From Brachyspira alvinipulli ATCC 51933 (GTDB lineage: Bacteria; Spirochaetota; Brachyspiria; Brachyspirales; Brachyspiraceae), in NCBI RefSeq assembly GCF_000518245.1, contig NZ_KI912406.1, positions 60,681 to 124,680 on the forward strand: a stretch of DNA of 64,000 nt, given 5' to 3'. Under the pieces are notes generated by a model. The model saw nothing but the letters and a program-made list of their open reading frames with translations. It made no database searches and had not been told where the DNA came from. Below, piece after piece: positions 27,518 through 36,695 of the stretch. Made by a program: the position numbers and the translations under genes. Every line of letters starts with the position of its first letter. Position 1 is the first letter of the stretch.

Positions 27518-28489
27518 TTATTTTTGTTCGCCTCCTGTTATTCTTAAAGTTTTCTTTTTCTCTTCTATTTTTAATGATTCCTTTTTTATATGTTCTAGTA
27601 TAGGTATTTTAGCAGCTTTATGTGTCTTTTTTATTTCTTCTTCATATTCATCCATTTTACCGGCATCTTTTGCTGCCATAGCCTGTATTATATCAACTAT
27701 ATCTTCTATTTGTTCTACTCCTATAGCTATGCCTCCAGTAACATTTGCTATCCAAGAAAAAAATTCCATATCTTCAAGTTTTGAAACCCTTTTGCTGAAA
27801 TCTCCTATATTTATTTTATAAGCAGAAGAAACTTTACCATATCCACCGTATCCAGTATTGCAGAAAACAGTATTTATAGTTACTTGTTTTTGATAAAGTT
27901 TTTTAGTCAATTCAAAATAATCATATCCATGTATGCATTCTCTAGGTTCATGAGGCCTAGCATCTCCGAATAATACTATTGATTTTGCATTTATTTGATT
28001 CCAATTCATATTATTATAAGCATCATTTAAAGCATCCTCAACAGCTTCTTCCCAATCTATACCATTACCTATTTTTGTTTCATCTATAAAATTATACAAT
28101 ACCTCTATATCGGTTGTTAGTTTATGATATCTTGTAACATAAGGATTGTAATTAGAATATATGCCGGTGCCATGATCCAAATAAAATATAATACCTATAC
28201 GAAGATTATCTATAACTTTAAATAATGTTTTTGAAAGTTCTTTAAATTTTAATCTCAATTTTTCTCTATATTCACTCATAGAATCTGTAAAATCACCTAT
28301 TAATACTAAATCAAGCCCTTTCTTTCTTTTTAATTCATCATTCATCTGCTTTTTTATGGAATCTTCTTTTAGTATTTTTGAGATTTTTGATTTTGATGTA
28401 TCAACGGGCTTTATTTTATTTAAATCATTTTTATTATTGATTGGAACATTGCCTTTTTTTAATGCAGGTATTTTATTTTCTTCTGACAT
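27518..28489 (-). CDS. VWA-domain protein, first tandem copy
   Basis: 323 residues, closely similar over its length to the product of 26521-27465, so the two arose by tandem duplication. MIDAS residues are DFTDS at 66-70, and FGDARPHEPREC follows. Differences concentrate around 115-150 (YLDHGTGIYSNYNPYVTR against YLDHGSGDPYITK), which may change partner or ligand choice. AGGAG lies 5 bases before ATG. It begins 14 bases after the J-domain gene. Confidence 0.85.
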   Translation of the reverse strand: MSEENKIPALKKGNVPINNKNDLNKIKPVDTSKSKISKILKEDSIKKQMNDELKRKKGLDLVLIGDFTDSMSEYREKLRLKFKELSKTLFKVIDNLRIGIIFYLDHGTGIYSNYNPYVTRYHKLTTDIEVLYNFIDETKIGNGIDWEEAVEDALNDAYNNMNWNQINAKSIVLFGDARPHEPRECIHGYDYFELTKKLYQKQVTINTVFCNTGYGGYGKVSSAYKINIGDFSKRVSKLEDMEFFSWIANVTGGIAIGVEQIEDIVDIIQAMAAKDAGKMDEYEEEIKKTHKAAKIPILEHIKKESLKIEEKKKTLRITGGEQK

Positions 28490-28503
28490 GTTTACTCCTT
28501 ATA

Positions 28504-30078
28504 TTATTTATTTTTTTTAGAGAAATATTCCATATATTCTATGTCATAATTTGATTTTTTATATTCATCTGATAATATTTCTTTTGCCTTGTTAAGCATT
28601 GTAGATTTTTCATGTGCTTCTTCTTTATTTTCTTCTGTTGCTTTATCAGGATGATATTTTTTCATCATTTTTTTGTATTGCTTATTTATATCTTTTTCAG
28701 AATATAAAGTATATTCTTCATATTTTGATTCATCGTACTCTTCTTCCCATAATATTTCATACCAATTCATAAAGTTTCCATCAGAATCTTTATGTTCATC
28801 ATCAGAAGAGCTTTCATCTGAAGCTCCTGAAGAAGTATATTCCCTAAATATTTCAACCATTTTTCTATAGCTTTTGCAGTATGAAAGACCAAATACGCAG
28901 CTTCTGTATGCTTCTGAAAAGAAATGCTTTTTTATATTTGTATCAGTTTCTTCTATGTAGTTTTCTACTTCTTTAATCCATAAATCAAAAATATTTTCGC
29001 TTTCATTGTTATGATTATAAATATTAATAAATTCATTTTTTAATTCTTCAAATGAATCGCTTATTTCTTCTATAGGTGTAGCAAAACCTTTAAATGTTCC
29101 GCTTGAATATTTTTCTTCTAATTCTTTAAACTCATTCATTGATTCTTCAAGCAGTTTTAAAGATCTTCTTATAGCCTCTTTGACAACTATTTTTGCTTTT
29201 CTTCCGTCTTCTGTATCATCAAATTTTATATCCTCAAATACTATAGCAGACTCTTCCATAGCAGCTATTTTCCTGTCAAGTTCTTTTTCTTTTTCTGATA
29301 ATACTTTTTCTATTTCTTCTCTTTTCTCTTCCCATTCTGCCTTTTCTTTTTCAAAACTGTCAAATAATTCTTTTTCTCTTAAATCAAAAGTATCTTCCCT
29401 TCCTCTTAAATCAATATCCCTTGATTCTATATCCTCTTCTCTTTCTCTGCATATCTTTTCTCTTGAATCAAGTTCTTCCATTTTTTCTTCATAATATTCT
29501 TTATCTTTTTTTACTTCTTCATATTTTGCTTCATATTTTTCTATGTTTTTTCTTGCCTTTTTTTCTATTTCTCTTGCTTTTTCTTCTACTTCTCTAGATT
29601 CATTCTCACGTTTTTTTATATTTTCTCTTTCTTCATCTAAATCCCTATCTTTTTTTTCTACTCTTTGTTCTTCTTTATCAACATATTCTTTTTTTATATT
29701 TAAATTTATTTCTTCCTTTCTGATGTTGTTAGCTCTTTCATTTAAATCCTCTTCTCTGGCATTTAAATTATTAGATTTTACTTCTAGTTCTTTTTCCTTT
29801 TCCTGAAGTTTTATAAATAGATTATTATATTCTTCTATTTTGTTGTTTAACTGTTTTCCTAAATCTTTATTTTCATCTATTAAAGATATATTTTTCTCAA
29901 TATAACTTGCATTATTATTCATTAATGCATGAGTTTTATGCTGAAGAGTTGTTGTTTTTTCTATTCTGTTGGATATTACTTTTTCTTTTTTTAATTTTCT
30001 TTTGTTGTTTCTGTTTTGCTTGATTCTCCTATTTCTATTATTTTTGAATGTAATTTTTCTTAAAATTTTTTTAAACAT
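28504..30078 (-). CDS. Long coiled-coil protein with C-terminal J domain
   Basis: 524 residues. A very basic N-terminus (1-35) is followed by a long Glu/Lys coiled coil (about 40-290) and a mixed helical region (290-420). The C-terminal J domain is at about 440-515, with the HPD triad at 476-478 (KKYHPDKAT). J domains stimulate Hsp70 ATPase, so this protein could recruit DnaK to whatever the coiled coil or the VWA partners bind. No gene for an Hsp70 is in the window. First gene of a three-gene unit with the two VWA genes. Confidence 0.85.
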   Translation of the reverse strand: MFKKILRKITFKNNRNRRIKQNRNNKRKLKKEKVISNRIEKTTTLQHKTHALMNNNASYIEKNISLIDENKDLGKQLNNKIEEYNNLFIKLQEKEKELEVKSNNLNAREEDLNERANNIRKEEINLNIKKEYVDKEEQRVEKKDRDLDEERENIKKRENESREVEEKAREIEKKARKNIEKYEAKYEEVKKDKEYYEEKMEELDSREKICREREEDIESRDIDLRGREDTFDLREKELFDSFEKEKAEWEEKREEIEKVLSEKEKELDRKIAAMEESAIVFEDIKFDDTEDGRKAKIVVKEAIRRSLKLLEESMNEFKELEEKYSSGTFKGFATPIEEISDSFEELKNEFINIYNHNNESENIFDLWIKEVENYIEETDTNIKKHFFSEAYRSCVFGLSYCKSYRKMVEIFREYTSSGASDESSSDDEHKDSDGNFMNWYEILWEEEYDESKYEEYTLYSEKDINKQYKKMMKKYHPDKATEENKEEAHEKSTMLNKAKEILSDEYKKSNYDIEYMEYFSKKNK

Positions 30079-30188
30079 TAAAACATCCTTTTGTTTTTAT
30101 ATAAAAAAATATACAATGCTTTGTAATCTTTGTACATGAATGTTTTTGATATATTAGGTATATATCTCTATATATCTATGGGGGAAGG

Positions 30189-31607
30189 TTAAGCCTTTTT
30201 GTTTATTGATACTGCAAATTTAGGCAAAGTGAGCATATATAGAAAAGAAAGCCCTATGCTTATTAAATTAAAAAATGAGTAAGGCATGTACTGTAAAGTA
30301 TGTACTCCAAGTATTGAAGTCATATAAACACCTGTAACAGTCCAAGGAAGCAGAACTTCTGTAAGTGTTCCTCCTTCTTCCATCGTTCTTGATAATACTC
30401 CAAGATTGACATTATATTTTTTGTATACATCTTTAAGAACTGAGCCTAATGTTAAAAATGTAAATTGAAGGCTGCTTAATGCTGAGTTTATAGTGAATGT
30501 TGTAAACCAAGTTATAAATATTAAACTTCTTACACCTTTTACTATTTTTATTAATAATTCTATAAGAGTATCCAAAGTGCCTATTAGCTGAAGCATAGCA
30601 CCGTAAGTGAGAGCAAGTATCAAAAATAATACGCTTGGCATAGTGCTTATCATACCGCCTCTGTTTAATAAAGCATGCAAATTTTGAGGTATGCTTTCCG
30701 GATTAACTGTAGGAGACATTGATATATTAAATCCAGTTACAAATGATTTCATAGAATTTATAATTCCGAAATCCTGAAATACAGCACCTAATATTATAGC
30801 AATTAAACTTCCTATAAACATAGTGATTACAGGGTTTACTCCTTTAACACTTGCTATAAGTACAAAAGCAGGAGGAATTAATAAAAATATATTGAAATTA
30901 AATATTGAATCCAATGATGTTAATATTTCGCTTGCTTCTTTAAGATTTGAAATATCTGTATTTGAAGAAGAAGCATTGAATCCTAATATAGTAAATACTA
31001 TTGCAGCAAGTATTGCAGATGGTATTGTATTTACAAGCATAGTTTTTATATGATTAGAAAGTGTGGTACCTGCTCCCATAGCAGCCAATACAGTAGTGTC
31101 TGATATAGGAGAGTTTTTATCTCCAAGATATGCACCGCTTATAACGGCACCTGCCACTAATGGCAGGGGAGTGTTTGTTGCTTGTGCAATTCCAATGAAT
31201 GCTACTCCTGCAGTAGAAGCAGAACCCCATGAAGTACCTGTAAATATAGAAAGAAATGATGTGACTATAAAAGCCATTACAGGTATAAAAGAAGGATGAA
31301 TTAATTTTATTCCATAATATATAAGCATAGGCACAGTTCCTGCATACATCCATGCTCCTACAACTATACCTATTAATATAAATATCAAAACTCCAAGCCA
31401 AGTATCAACTATCTTTTTTATGAAAGCATCTTCCATATCTTTCCATTTATAACCTGCGAAATGTGCTATTATACAAGATATTAATGTTCCTATAGTAAGT
31501 AAAAATTCTATAGGTACTCCATATTTAATTGTAAATATTAAAACGCTTACAAGTATAAATATTAATGGAAACAGCTTCCAAAATATGCTTATTTGCTTTG
31601 ATTTCAT
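30189..31607 (-). CDS. nhaC: Na+/H+ antiporter, NhaC family
   Basis: 472 residues with about eleven membrane helices. Characteristic blocks are WLGVLIFILIGIVVGAWMYAGTVP, GTSWGSASTAGVAFIGIA, and GAYLGDKNSPISDTTVLAA, the NhaC ion-pathway region. It exchanges Na+ for H+ (some members exchange malate/lactate) across the inner membrane. It has its own promoter (31638-31666). Confidence 0.92.
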   Translation of the reverse strand: MKSKQISIFWKLFPLIFILVSVLIFTIKYGVPIEFLLTIGTLISCIIAHFAGYKWKDMEDAFIKKIVDTWLGVLIFILIGIVVGAWMYAGTVPMLIYYGIKLIHPSFIPVMAFIVTSFLSIFTGTSWGSASTAGVAFIGIAQATNTPLPLVAGAVISGAYLGDKNSPISDTTVLAAMGAGTTLSNHIKTMLVNTIPSAILAAIVFTILGFNASSSNTDISNLKEASEILTSLDSIFNFNIFLLIPPAFVLIASVKGVNPVITMFIGSLIAIILGAVFQDFGIINSMKSFVTGFNISMSPTVNPESIPQNLHALLNRGGMISTMPSVLFLILALTYGAMLQLIGTLDTLIELLIKIVKGVRSLIFITWFTTFTINSALSSLQFTFLTLGSVLKDVYKKYNVNLGVLSRTMEEGGTLTEVLLPWTVTGVYMTSILGVHTLQYMPYSFFNLISIGLSFLYMLTLPKFAVSINKKA

Positions 31608-31637
31608 AAAATTACCTATATAACAAATTCTAATAAA

Positions 31638-31666
31638 TATATAAACTATTTTTATTGTAATGTCAA
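31638..31666 (-). promoter_or_regulatory. Promoter for nhaC
   Basis: On the minus strand TTGACA (31666-31661), 17-base spacer, TATATA (31643-31638), about 30 bases before the start codon. Confidence 0.65.
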
Positions 31667-31695
31667 TAGTTACAGCTAATATTTTGCCTTAATCG

Positions 31696-31724
31696 TTGAC
31701 TTTTAAGTTAAAATAATATAAAAT
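31696..31724 (+). promoter_or_regulatory. Promoter for tRNA-Ala
   Basis: TTGACT (31696-31701), 17-base spacer, TAAAAT (31719-31724), ending 16 bases before the mature tRNA. Confidence 0.65.
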
Positions 31725-31740
31725 ACTGCCAAATATACGA

Positions 31741-31814
31741 GGGGATATAGCTCAGTTTGGGAGAGCATCACAATGGCATTGTGAGGGTCGTGGGTTCGAA
31801 CCCCATTATCTCCA
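31741..31814 (+). tRNA. tRNA-Ala (GGC anticodon)
   Basis: Acceptor GGGGATA pairs with TATCTCC, including the G3-U70 pair that identifies alanine tRNAs. Anticodon stem TCACA/TGTGA holds a seven-base loop with GGC. T-arm GTGGG/CCCCA with TTCGAAC, discriminator A; CCA is not encoded. Confidence 0.95.
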
Positions 31815-31918
31815 TAATATGTTATTTTTTAATTGAAAATCTTTCTATATTGGTATAAAATATAAAAAGATATTTCCGATAATTAAATAACTCTAACACT
31901 CATGGAGGCATTATAAAA

Positions 31919-32431
31919 ATGGCAGAACAGCTAGAGCAACAACCTATAGAAAGTACAGAATCCAGAGCTGAGCTTGAAGATAGTACTAACCTAGTTACTT
32001 TCAGACTAGGAAGCGGGGAATATGCTATAGATATCATGCAGGCTAAGGAGATAATCAAGATGGAAAAGATTACTCTTATACCTAATGCCCCAGATTTTGT
32101 AGAGGGTGTTATCAATTTACGTGGTAATATTATACCTATTATAGATTTGAAAAAAAGATTTAATTTGGAAGAGATTGAAGGAGATAAAAATACAGGTATT
32201 ATCATAGTAAAAATTGAAGATGTAGATATGGGTATAATTATTGACTCTATATCAAAGGTAGTATCTATATCTAATTCTGATATACAGCCTCCTCCTCCAA
32301 TGCTTTCAGGTATAGGTCAGAAATATATAAAAGGTGTTGGTAAATTAGAAGATAAATTATTAGTAGTACTAGATTTAGAGAAGTTGTTTAGTACTGATGA
32401 AGAAGAAGAAACTGACAGCTCTGAAAATTAA
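31919..32431 (+). CDS. cheW: Chemotaxis coupling protein CheW
   Basis: 170 residues with the CheW/SH3-like fold: VTFRLGSGEYAIDIMQAKEI, then IPNAPDFVEGVINLRGNIIPIIDLKKRF, the block that contacts CheA and receptors. The acidic N- and C-terminal tails are extra. It is not next to other chemotaxis genes here. AUG is preceded by GGAGG. Its stop codon directly abuts the stop of the convergent cyclo-ligase gene. Confidence 0.95.
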   Translation: MAEQLEQQPIESTESRAELEDSTNLVTFRLGSGEYAIDIMQAKEIIKMEKITLIPNAPDFVEGVINLRGNIIPIIDLKKRFNLEEIEGDKNTGIIIVKIEDVDMGIIIDSISKVVSISNSDIQPPPPMLSGIGQKYIKGVGKLEDKLLVVLDLEKLFSTDEEEETDSSEN

Positions 32432-33037
32432 TTAAAATATAGCTGTAATTACTTTACTTTCGCTTATAATAATATCTAATATTTCATCGTTATTATCTTT
32501 TGGAATAAAAGGTAATATTTGATAATCGTAAGCTAACCCTATTCTTAAGGCGTTTTTATTTATTTTTAATATATTATCGTAGTATCCGTTTCCAAATCCA
32601 AGCCTATTGCATTTTTCATCGAATGCCAAAGCTGGAATTATAAACATTGATACTTCTTCTATGTTACAGTCTTTACAATAGGCGAAAGGTTCACCATTAC
32701 CGAATTTTGTATTTCGATTTATATCTTTATCATAATCTTCTATATATTTTAATATCATATTATGATTATCTATAAGAAATGGTACAGACACTTTAATATT
32801 ATTATTTAAAGCATTTTTTATTATTTTATATGTAGAAACTTCATTATTAAAATCTATATAGGCACATATAGAAGAAAATTTATTTATATTAACTATATTT
32901 TTAAATTTTTTATATATAATATTACTTTTAGCATCAACAAATGAAGCGTCTAAACTATTTCTAATGAGTTTAAAAGGTTCTCTTATTATTTTTTTTGCTT
33001 CTTTTATATCTAAATTATCATGAAGAGAAGTTCTCAT
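32432..33037 (-). CDS. 5-formyltetrahydrofolate cyclo-ligase
   Basis: 201 residues. The C-terminal ATP/folate-binding signature IIPALAFDEKCNRLGFGNGYYD is clear, and an N-terminal basic KKIIREPFKLIRNSL helix fits the family. It converts 5-formyl-THF to 5,10-methenyl-THF using ATP. The start overlaps the upstream PilZ gene by 20 bases with no good separate ribosome-binding site, so translational coupling is likely. Confidence 0.9.
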   Translation of the reverse strand: MRTSLHDNLDIKEAKKIIREPFKLIRNSLDASFVDAKSNIIYKKFKNIVNINKFSSICAYIDFNNEVSTYKIIKNALNNNIKVSVPFLIDNHNMILKYIEDYDKDINRNTKFGNGEPFAYCKDCNIEEVSMFIIPALAFDEKCNRLGFGNGYYDNILKINKNALRIGLAYDYQILPFIPKDNNDEILDIIISESKVITAIF

Positions 33038-33773
33038 CGTTATATTCTAATAATATTTCTTGTAATAACTTGTCTCTAATAATTTGGTCTATAATTTTTT
33101 GAGAAGCCATACCTATATCGATAAATTGTACAGCAAAACCTTTAGGTAAATCAGGTTTTTGTTTATCATTATTTATCCATACAACTTTAGCTTCTGTAAA
33201 TAGTTTAAAATCTTTAAAAGATATAGTTAAACCAAGCATATCTCCCTTTTCAGGAATATTAGTATCTGAGGAAATGTATGCTCCATTACCGCTTATAGAT
33301 AATATATTTCTATCTATAGTTCCTCTAATTTTATCTTTATATGCTATAATAACATTTAAAGGCCAATTAACTCTTGAATATTGTCTTCTCTTAGAACTGC
33401 CGTCAGCAGCATTAGATATATGCGACTTAATAGCATGAACAATGCTTCCAATATCAGTGTTTTTTACAAATACTAAAGAATAAGGATATTCATCTGCAAT
33501 TGATTCATCGGAAGTATCTGTAAGAACAAATTTTATTTGAGGATTAATCTTATTGATTTTCTCGGAAAAGAATTTTATAGCATCTTTATCCTCTTCTTTA
33601 TATCTAATAATATAGAAATAAATATCTAAATTATTTTCAATAATATAGGCTAGTGATGAATTAGCATCATTAAAAACGCTTATATCAAATTCATCCCCAA
33701 AAGCATTTTTATATTTTGTTAATATTGCTACATCATTTTCTATTATGACGCCTTTTATTTTTTCTTTGTCCAT
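33018..33773 (-). CDS. PilZ-domain protein with degenerate receiver-like N-terminus
   Basis: 251 residues from ATG at 33773, chosen because AGGAG lies 7 bases upstream; the frame extends to 33815 without such support. Residues 1-120 resemble a response-regulator receiver (VIIENDVAILTKYKNAF) but lack the phospho-accepting aspartate where it is expected (DIYFYIIRYKEED). The C-terminal PilZ domain has RRQYSR (RxxxR) and SISGNG in place of D/N-x-S-x-x-G. PilZ domains bind cyclic di-GMP; the changed second motif may weaken binding. Confidence 0.8.
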   Translation of the reverse strand: MDKEKIKGVIIENDVAILTKYKNAFGDEFDISVFNDANSSLAYIIENNLDIYFYIIRYKEEDKDAIKFFSEKINKINPQIKFVLTDTSDESIADEYPYSLVFVKNTDIGSIVHAIKSHISNAADGSSKRRQYSRVNWPLNVIIAYKDKIRGTIDRNILSISGNGAYISSDTNIPEKGDMLGLTISFKDFKLFTEAKVVWINNDKQKPDLPKGFAVQFIDIGMASQKIIDQIIRDKLLQEILLEYNDENFSS

Positions 33774-33915
33774 TGTTTGACTCCTGACAATACTTGTGAC
33801 ACAGAATTGTAACATATTTTTTTTATTCGTACAACTGTTTTTTTACAAAAAATGTACTGTTAATTTTCGTATTTATAATGTAATATTTTAATAAATTATT
33901 TAGAGATTTGAAAAA

Positions 33916-36006
33916 TTGAAAGAAAATAATTATAGTAAAGAAATTTTTATCAAAAGTATAAAATATTTGAAAGGTGTTGGTCCTAAATACGCTGAAATAT
34001 TGGCAAAAAAAAATATAATAACATTATACGATCTTATATCATTTTATCCAAGAACTTATGATGATAGAAGAAAAACCTTAAAAATATATGAAGCATTACA
34101 GAATCAGGAAAAAACAAGCGTTGTTTATGTAGAAGTTATAGATATATCAAGCTTTACTTTTCAATATAGAAATAAACCATTAGTCATAGTTACAGACGGC
34201 GATGTAATATGTGAGGTTCCAATATATGGAGGAAGACTCCCGGCAGGAATTGCAAAGGGATCAAAGCTTTATCTTACTGGAAAATTTTTAAGAAGTGGAC
34301 GCGGTAAGATACAATGCCGAGTTATAGAATTTGAAAAACCATCTTCAAATGCATTATCTTATGGTAAAATAGTTCCTATATATCCATTAACAGAAGGACT
34401 TTCTCAAAAAAAATTAAGAACTTTAATTGTAGATGAACTTGTTAATTTTGAAAAGAATATGAAATACGATATACCTAGCATTATAAAAAAAAAGTACAGA
34501 CTTAAGAGTTTTGTTTCTTCGGTTATGGAAATGCATTTTCCTACTTCTTTTGAGGCTTTAGCCGAAGCTAGAGAAAGTTTAGTTTTTGAAGAGTTTTTAA
34601 CATTTCAGTATATACATTTAAGTGAAAGAAGACCTAATATTTTAATAAAAGAAAAGAGATATAATTCTTCTAATTTGATTGAAAAAGTTAAATCGAGCTT
34701 AACATTTGAATTAACTTCTGATCAATTAAATACAATAGAGGAAATAAAGAATGATTTATTTTCTAATAAACAAATGTTCAGACTTCTTCAAGGGGATGTT
34801 GGAGCAGGTAAAACTATAGTAGCATTTTTAACATCATTGATACCTGCAGAATCAGGATTTCAAACTGCATTTTTAGCACCTACAGAAATATTAGCTTTGC
34901 AGCATTATAAAACTTTTAAGAAAATAATTAAAGCAGCGGGTTTGGAGGAGAAAATAAAAGTTGATATATTAACTTCTTCTGTCAGTCAAAATGAAAGAGG
35001 TTATTTGCTTAAAAGGCTTAGAGAGGGTAAAAGCCATATATTAGTAGGTACGCATTCTATACTTTATGATGAAGTTATATTTAAAAATTTATCTTATGCA
35101 ATAGTTGATGAGCAGCAGAGATTCGGGGTAGCTCAAAGAAACAAACTTCTTTCAAAAGGAGAAAATGTTGATTATCTGCTTATGACAGCAACACCGATTC
35201 CTCAGTCTTTAGCATTAACATTATTTGGAGAGTTAGATTTATCCATTATAAAAAGTATGCCTAGCAGCAGAAAAGGAGTGCTTACAAAGTATAAAGAGCT
35301 TTATGAAAGGGATCATTGTTATAAATTCTTGAAAAACAGAATAGAAAAGGGAGAACAAGGATATGTTGTCTTTCCATTTATAGAGAATACTGATTCAAAT
35401 TTCATTACTCTTTCAAGTGAATTCCAAAGAGCAAAAGAAACTTATTTTTCAAATGTACAAATAGAAATAATACATGGTAAAATGAAAGATGAAGAAAAAG
35501 AATATATAATGAATAAATTTTCAAACGGAGAGATAAAAGTATTATTTTCAACAACCGTAATAGAAGTAGGTATAGATAATCCTAATGCTACTACTATATT
35601 AATAGAGGGAGCAGAGCGTTTTGGTTTATCACAGCTTCATCAGCTTAGAGGCAGGGTAGGCAGAGGAGATAAATTAGGTTATTGTTATTTAATACTTCAT
35701 AGTGAATTAAATGATATTATAAAAGAAAGAATTAACATAATATGTGAAACTACTGACGGATTCAAAATATCAGAAAAGGATTTAGAATTAAGAGGGTCTG
35801 GAGAGTTTTTAGGAGATAAACAAAGCGGAATACCTGATTTTAAAATTGGAAATATCATAAAAGATAGCGAGATTATGCGTAAGGCTAAAGATGAAATGCG
35901 TTCTTTATTAAAAGATGAAAATACTAAAGAAAATTTTCTTAAAGAGAATGAGGCTTTTATATTAAAGGCTAATTATTTAAAAGATAAAATAATAAAAGAT
36001 GAATGA
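33916..36006 (+). CDS. recG: ATP-dependent DNA helicase RecG
   Basis: 696 residues. The wedge domain opens with IKYLKGVGPKYAEILAKKN. Helicase motifs follow: I GDVGAGKT, II VDEQQRFG, III MTATPIPQS, and VI QLRGRVGRG. RecG reverses stalled forks and moves Holliday junctions. Start codon is TTG at 33916, with AGAG upstream; no ATG or GTG exists before the conserved wedge sequence. The C-terminal LRGSGEFLGDKQSG is typical. Confidence 0.95.
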   Translation: MKENNYSKEIFIKSIKYLKGVGPKYAEILAKKNIITLYDLISFYPRTYDDRRKTLKIYEALQNQEKTSVVYVEVIDISSFTFQYRNKPLVIVTDGDVICEVPIYGGRLPAGIAKGSKLYLTGKFLRSGRGKIQCRVIEFEKPSSNALSYGKIVPIYPLTEGLSQKKLRTLIVDELVNFEKNMKYDIPSIIKKKYRLKSFVSSVMEMHFPTSFEALAEARESLVFEEFLTFQYIHLSERRPNILIKEKRYNSSNLIEKVKSSLTFELTSDQLNTIEEIKNDLFSNKQMFRLLQGDVGAGKTIVAFLTSLIPAESGFQTAFLAPTEILALQHYKTFKKIIKAAGLEEKIKVDILTSSVSQNERGYLLKRLREGKSHILVGTHSILYDEVIFKNLSYAIVDEQQRFGVAQRNKLLSKGENVDYLLMTATPIPQSLALTLFGELDLSIIKSMPSSRKGVLTKYKELYERDHCYKFLKNRIEKGEQGYVVFPFIENTDSNFITLSSEFQRAKETYFSNVQIEIIHGKMKDEEKEYIMNKFSNGEIKVLFSTTVIEVGIDNPNATTILIEGAERFGLSQLHQLRGRVGRGDKLGYCYLILHSELNDIIKERINIICETTDGFKISEKDLELRGSGEFLGDKQSGIPDFKIGNIIKDSEIMRKAKDEMRSLLKDENTKENFLKENEAFILKANYLKDKIIKDE

Positions 36007-36022
36007 TTTTTATATACTATTT

Positions 36023-36694
36023 TTAAGTATGAAAAATTTTCTTTATAGATAATAAAAAATCTTGCTTAAATAAAATGAGCATTATTAATATTATTATTAC
36101 ACCGCTTGCAAATGCTGATAAGCTGCTCCAAAATATAAAATTGAATAATGGTATTATAATCATTAGAATTGATATAAATGAAGATGATATTATATAAGAT
36201 ACATATTCATTAAAATATTTATTGTCTATTAAAGATATTATAAGCATTGCAATATTCAAAGCCATAGACAAAAAAGGAATGGCATAATTAAAAGACCATT
36301 TATAAAATCCTGTAAATATATCTATTATAATTATTAATGGGGTGAGTATAAAAAATTCTATTAATAATTTTTGCCTTAAATATAAAGATTTAGCAGTAAA
36401 GCATATATAAGTGAAATATGCAGCCGCTATTGATATTACAGATATTACAGCCCAATTATATTTACTTGATGTAGATATATTAACTACTATTATAGATATT
36501 ATTGCTACTAAAGATGCCAAGAGCACAATTTTTTTTACATTGATTTTATTTTGTTCTTTATAAAAATCTTTATATGAAGGATATTCTTCGTATATTAATT
36601 TATTGTTATCATTATTATTTAATTCTTTTAAACATAACGGACATATATTTTTATTTGTTTTAATTTCTAATTTGCAGTTATTACAATGCGGCAT
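36023..36694 (-). CDS. Zinc-ribbon multi-pass membrane protein (DUF6320-like)
   Basis: 223 residues. The start at 36694 is set by GGAG 6 bases upstream, which lies inside the end of the preceding gene; the frame reaches 36712. N-terminus MPHCNNCKLEIKTNKNICPLC gives a four-cysteine zinc ribbon. A cytoplasmic linker and about six or seven membrane helices follow. In other bacteria a similar protein accompanies alcohol-acetyltransferase-like genes, as here, where only one base separates the two genes. Function unknown. Confidence 0.75.
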   Translation of the reverse strand: MPHCNNCKLEIKTNKNICPLCLKELNNNDNNKLIYEEYPSYKDFYKEQNKINVKKIVLLASLVAIISIIVVNISTSSKYNWAVISVISIAAAYFTYICFTAKSLYLRQKLLIEFFILTPLIIIIDIFTGFYKWSFNYAIPFLSMALNIAMLIISLIDNKYFNEYVSYIISSSFISILMIIIPLFNFIFWSSLSAFASGVIIILIMLILFKQDFLLSIKKIFHT

Positions 36695-36695
36695 T

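Noticed and set aside
28673-29806. Several plus-strand Ser/Phe-rich ORFs opposite the coiled-coil/J-domain gene
   Set aside because: They mirror charged codons of the real gene and lack start signals.
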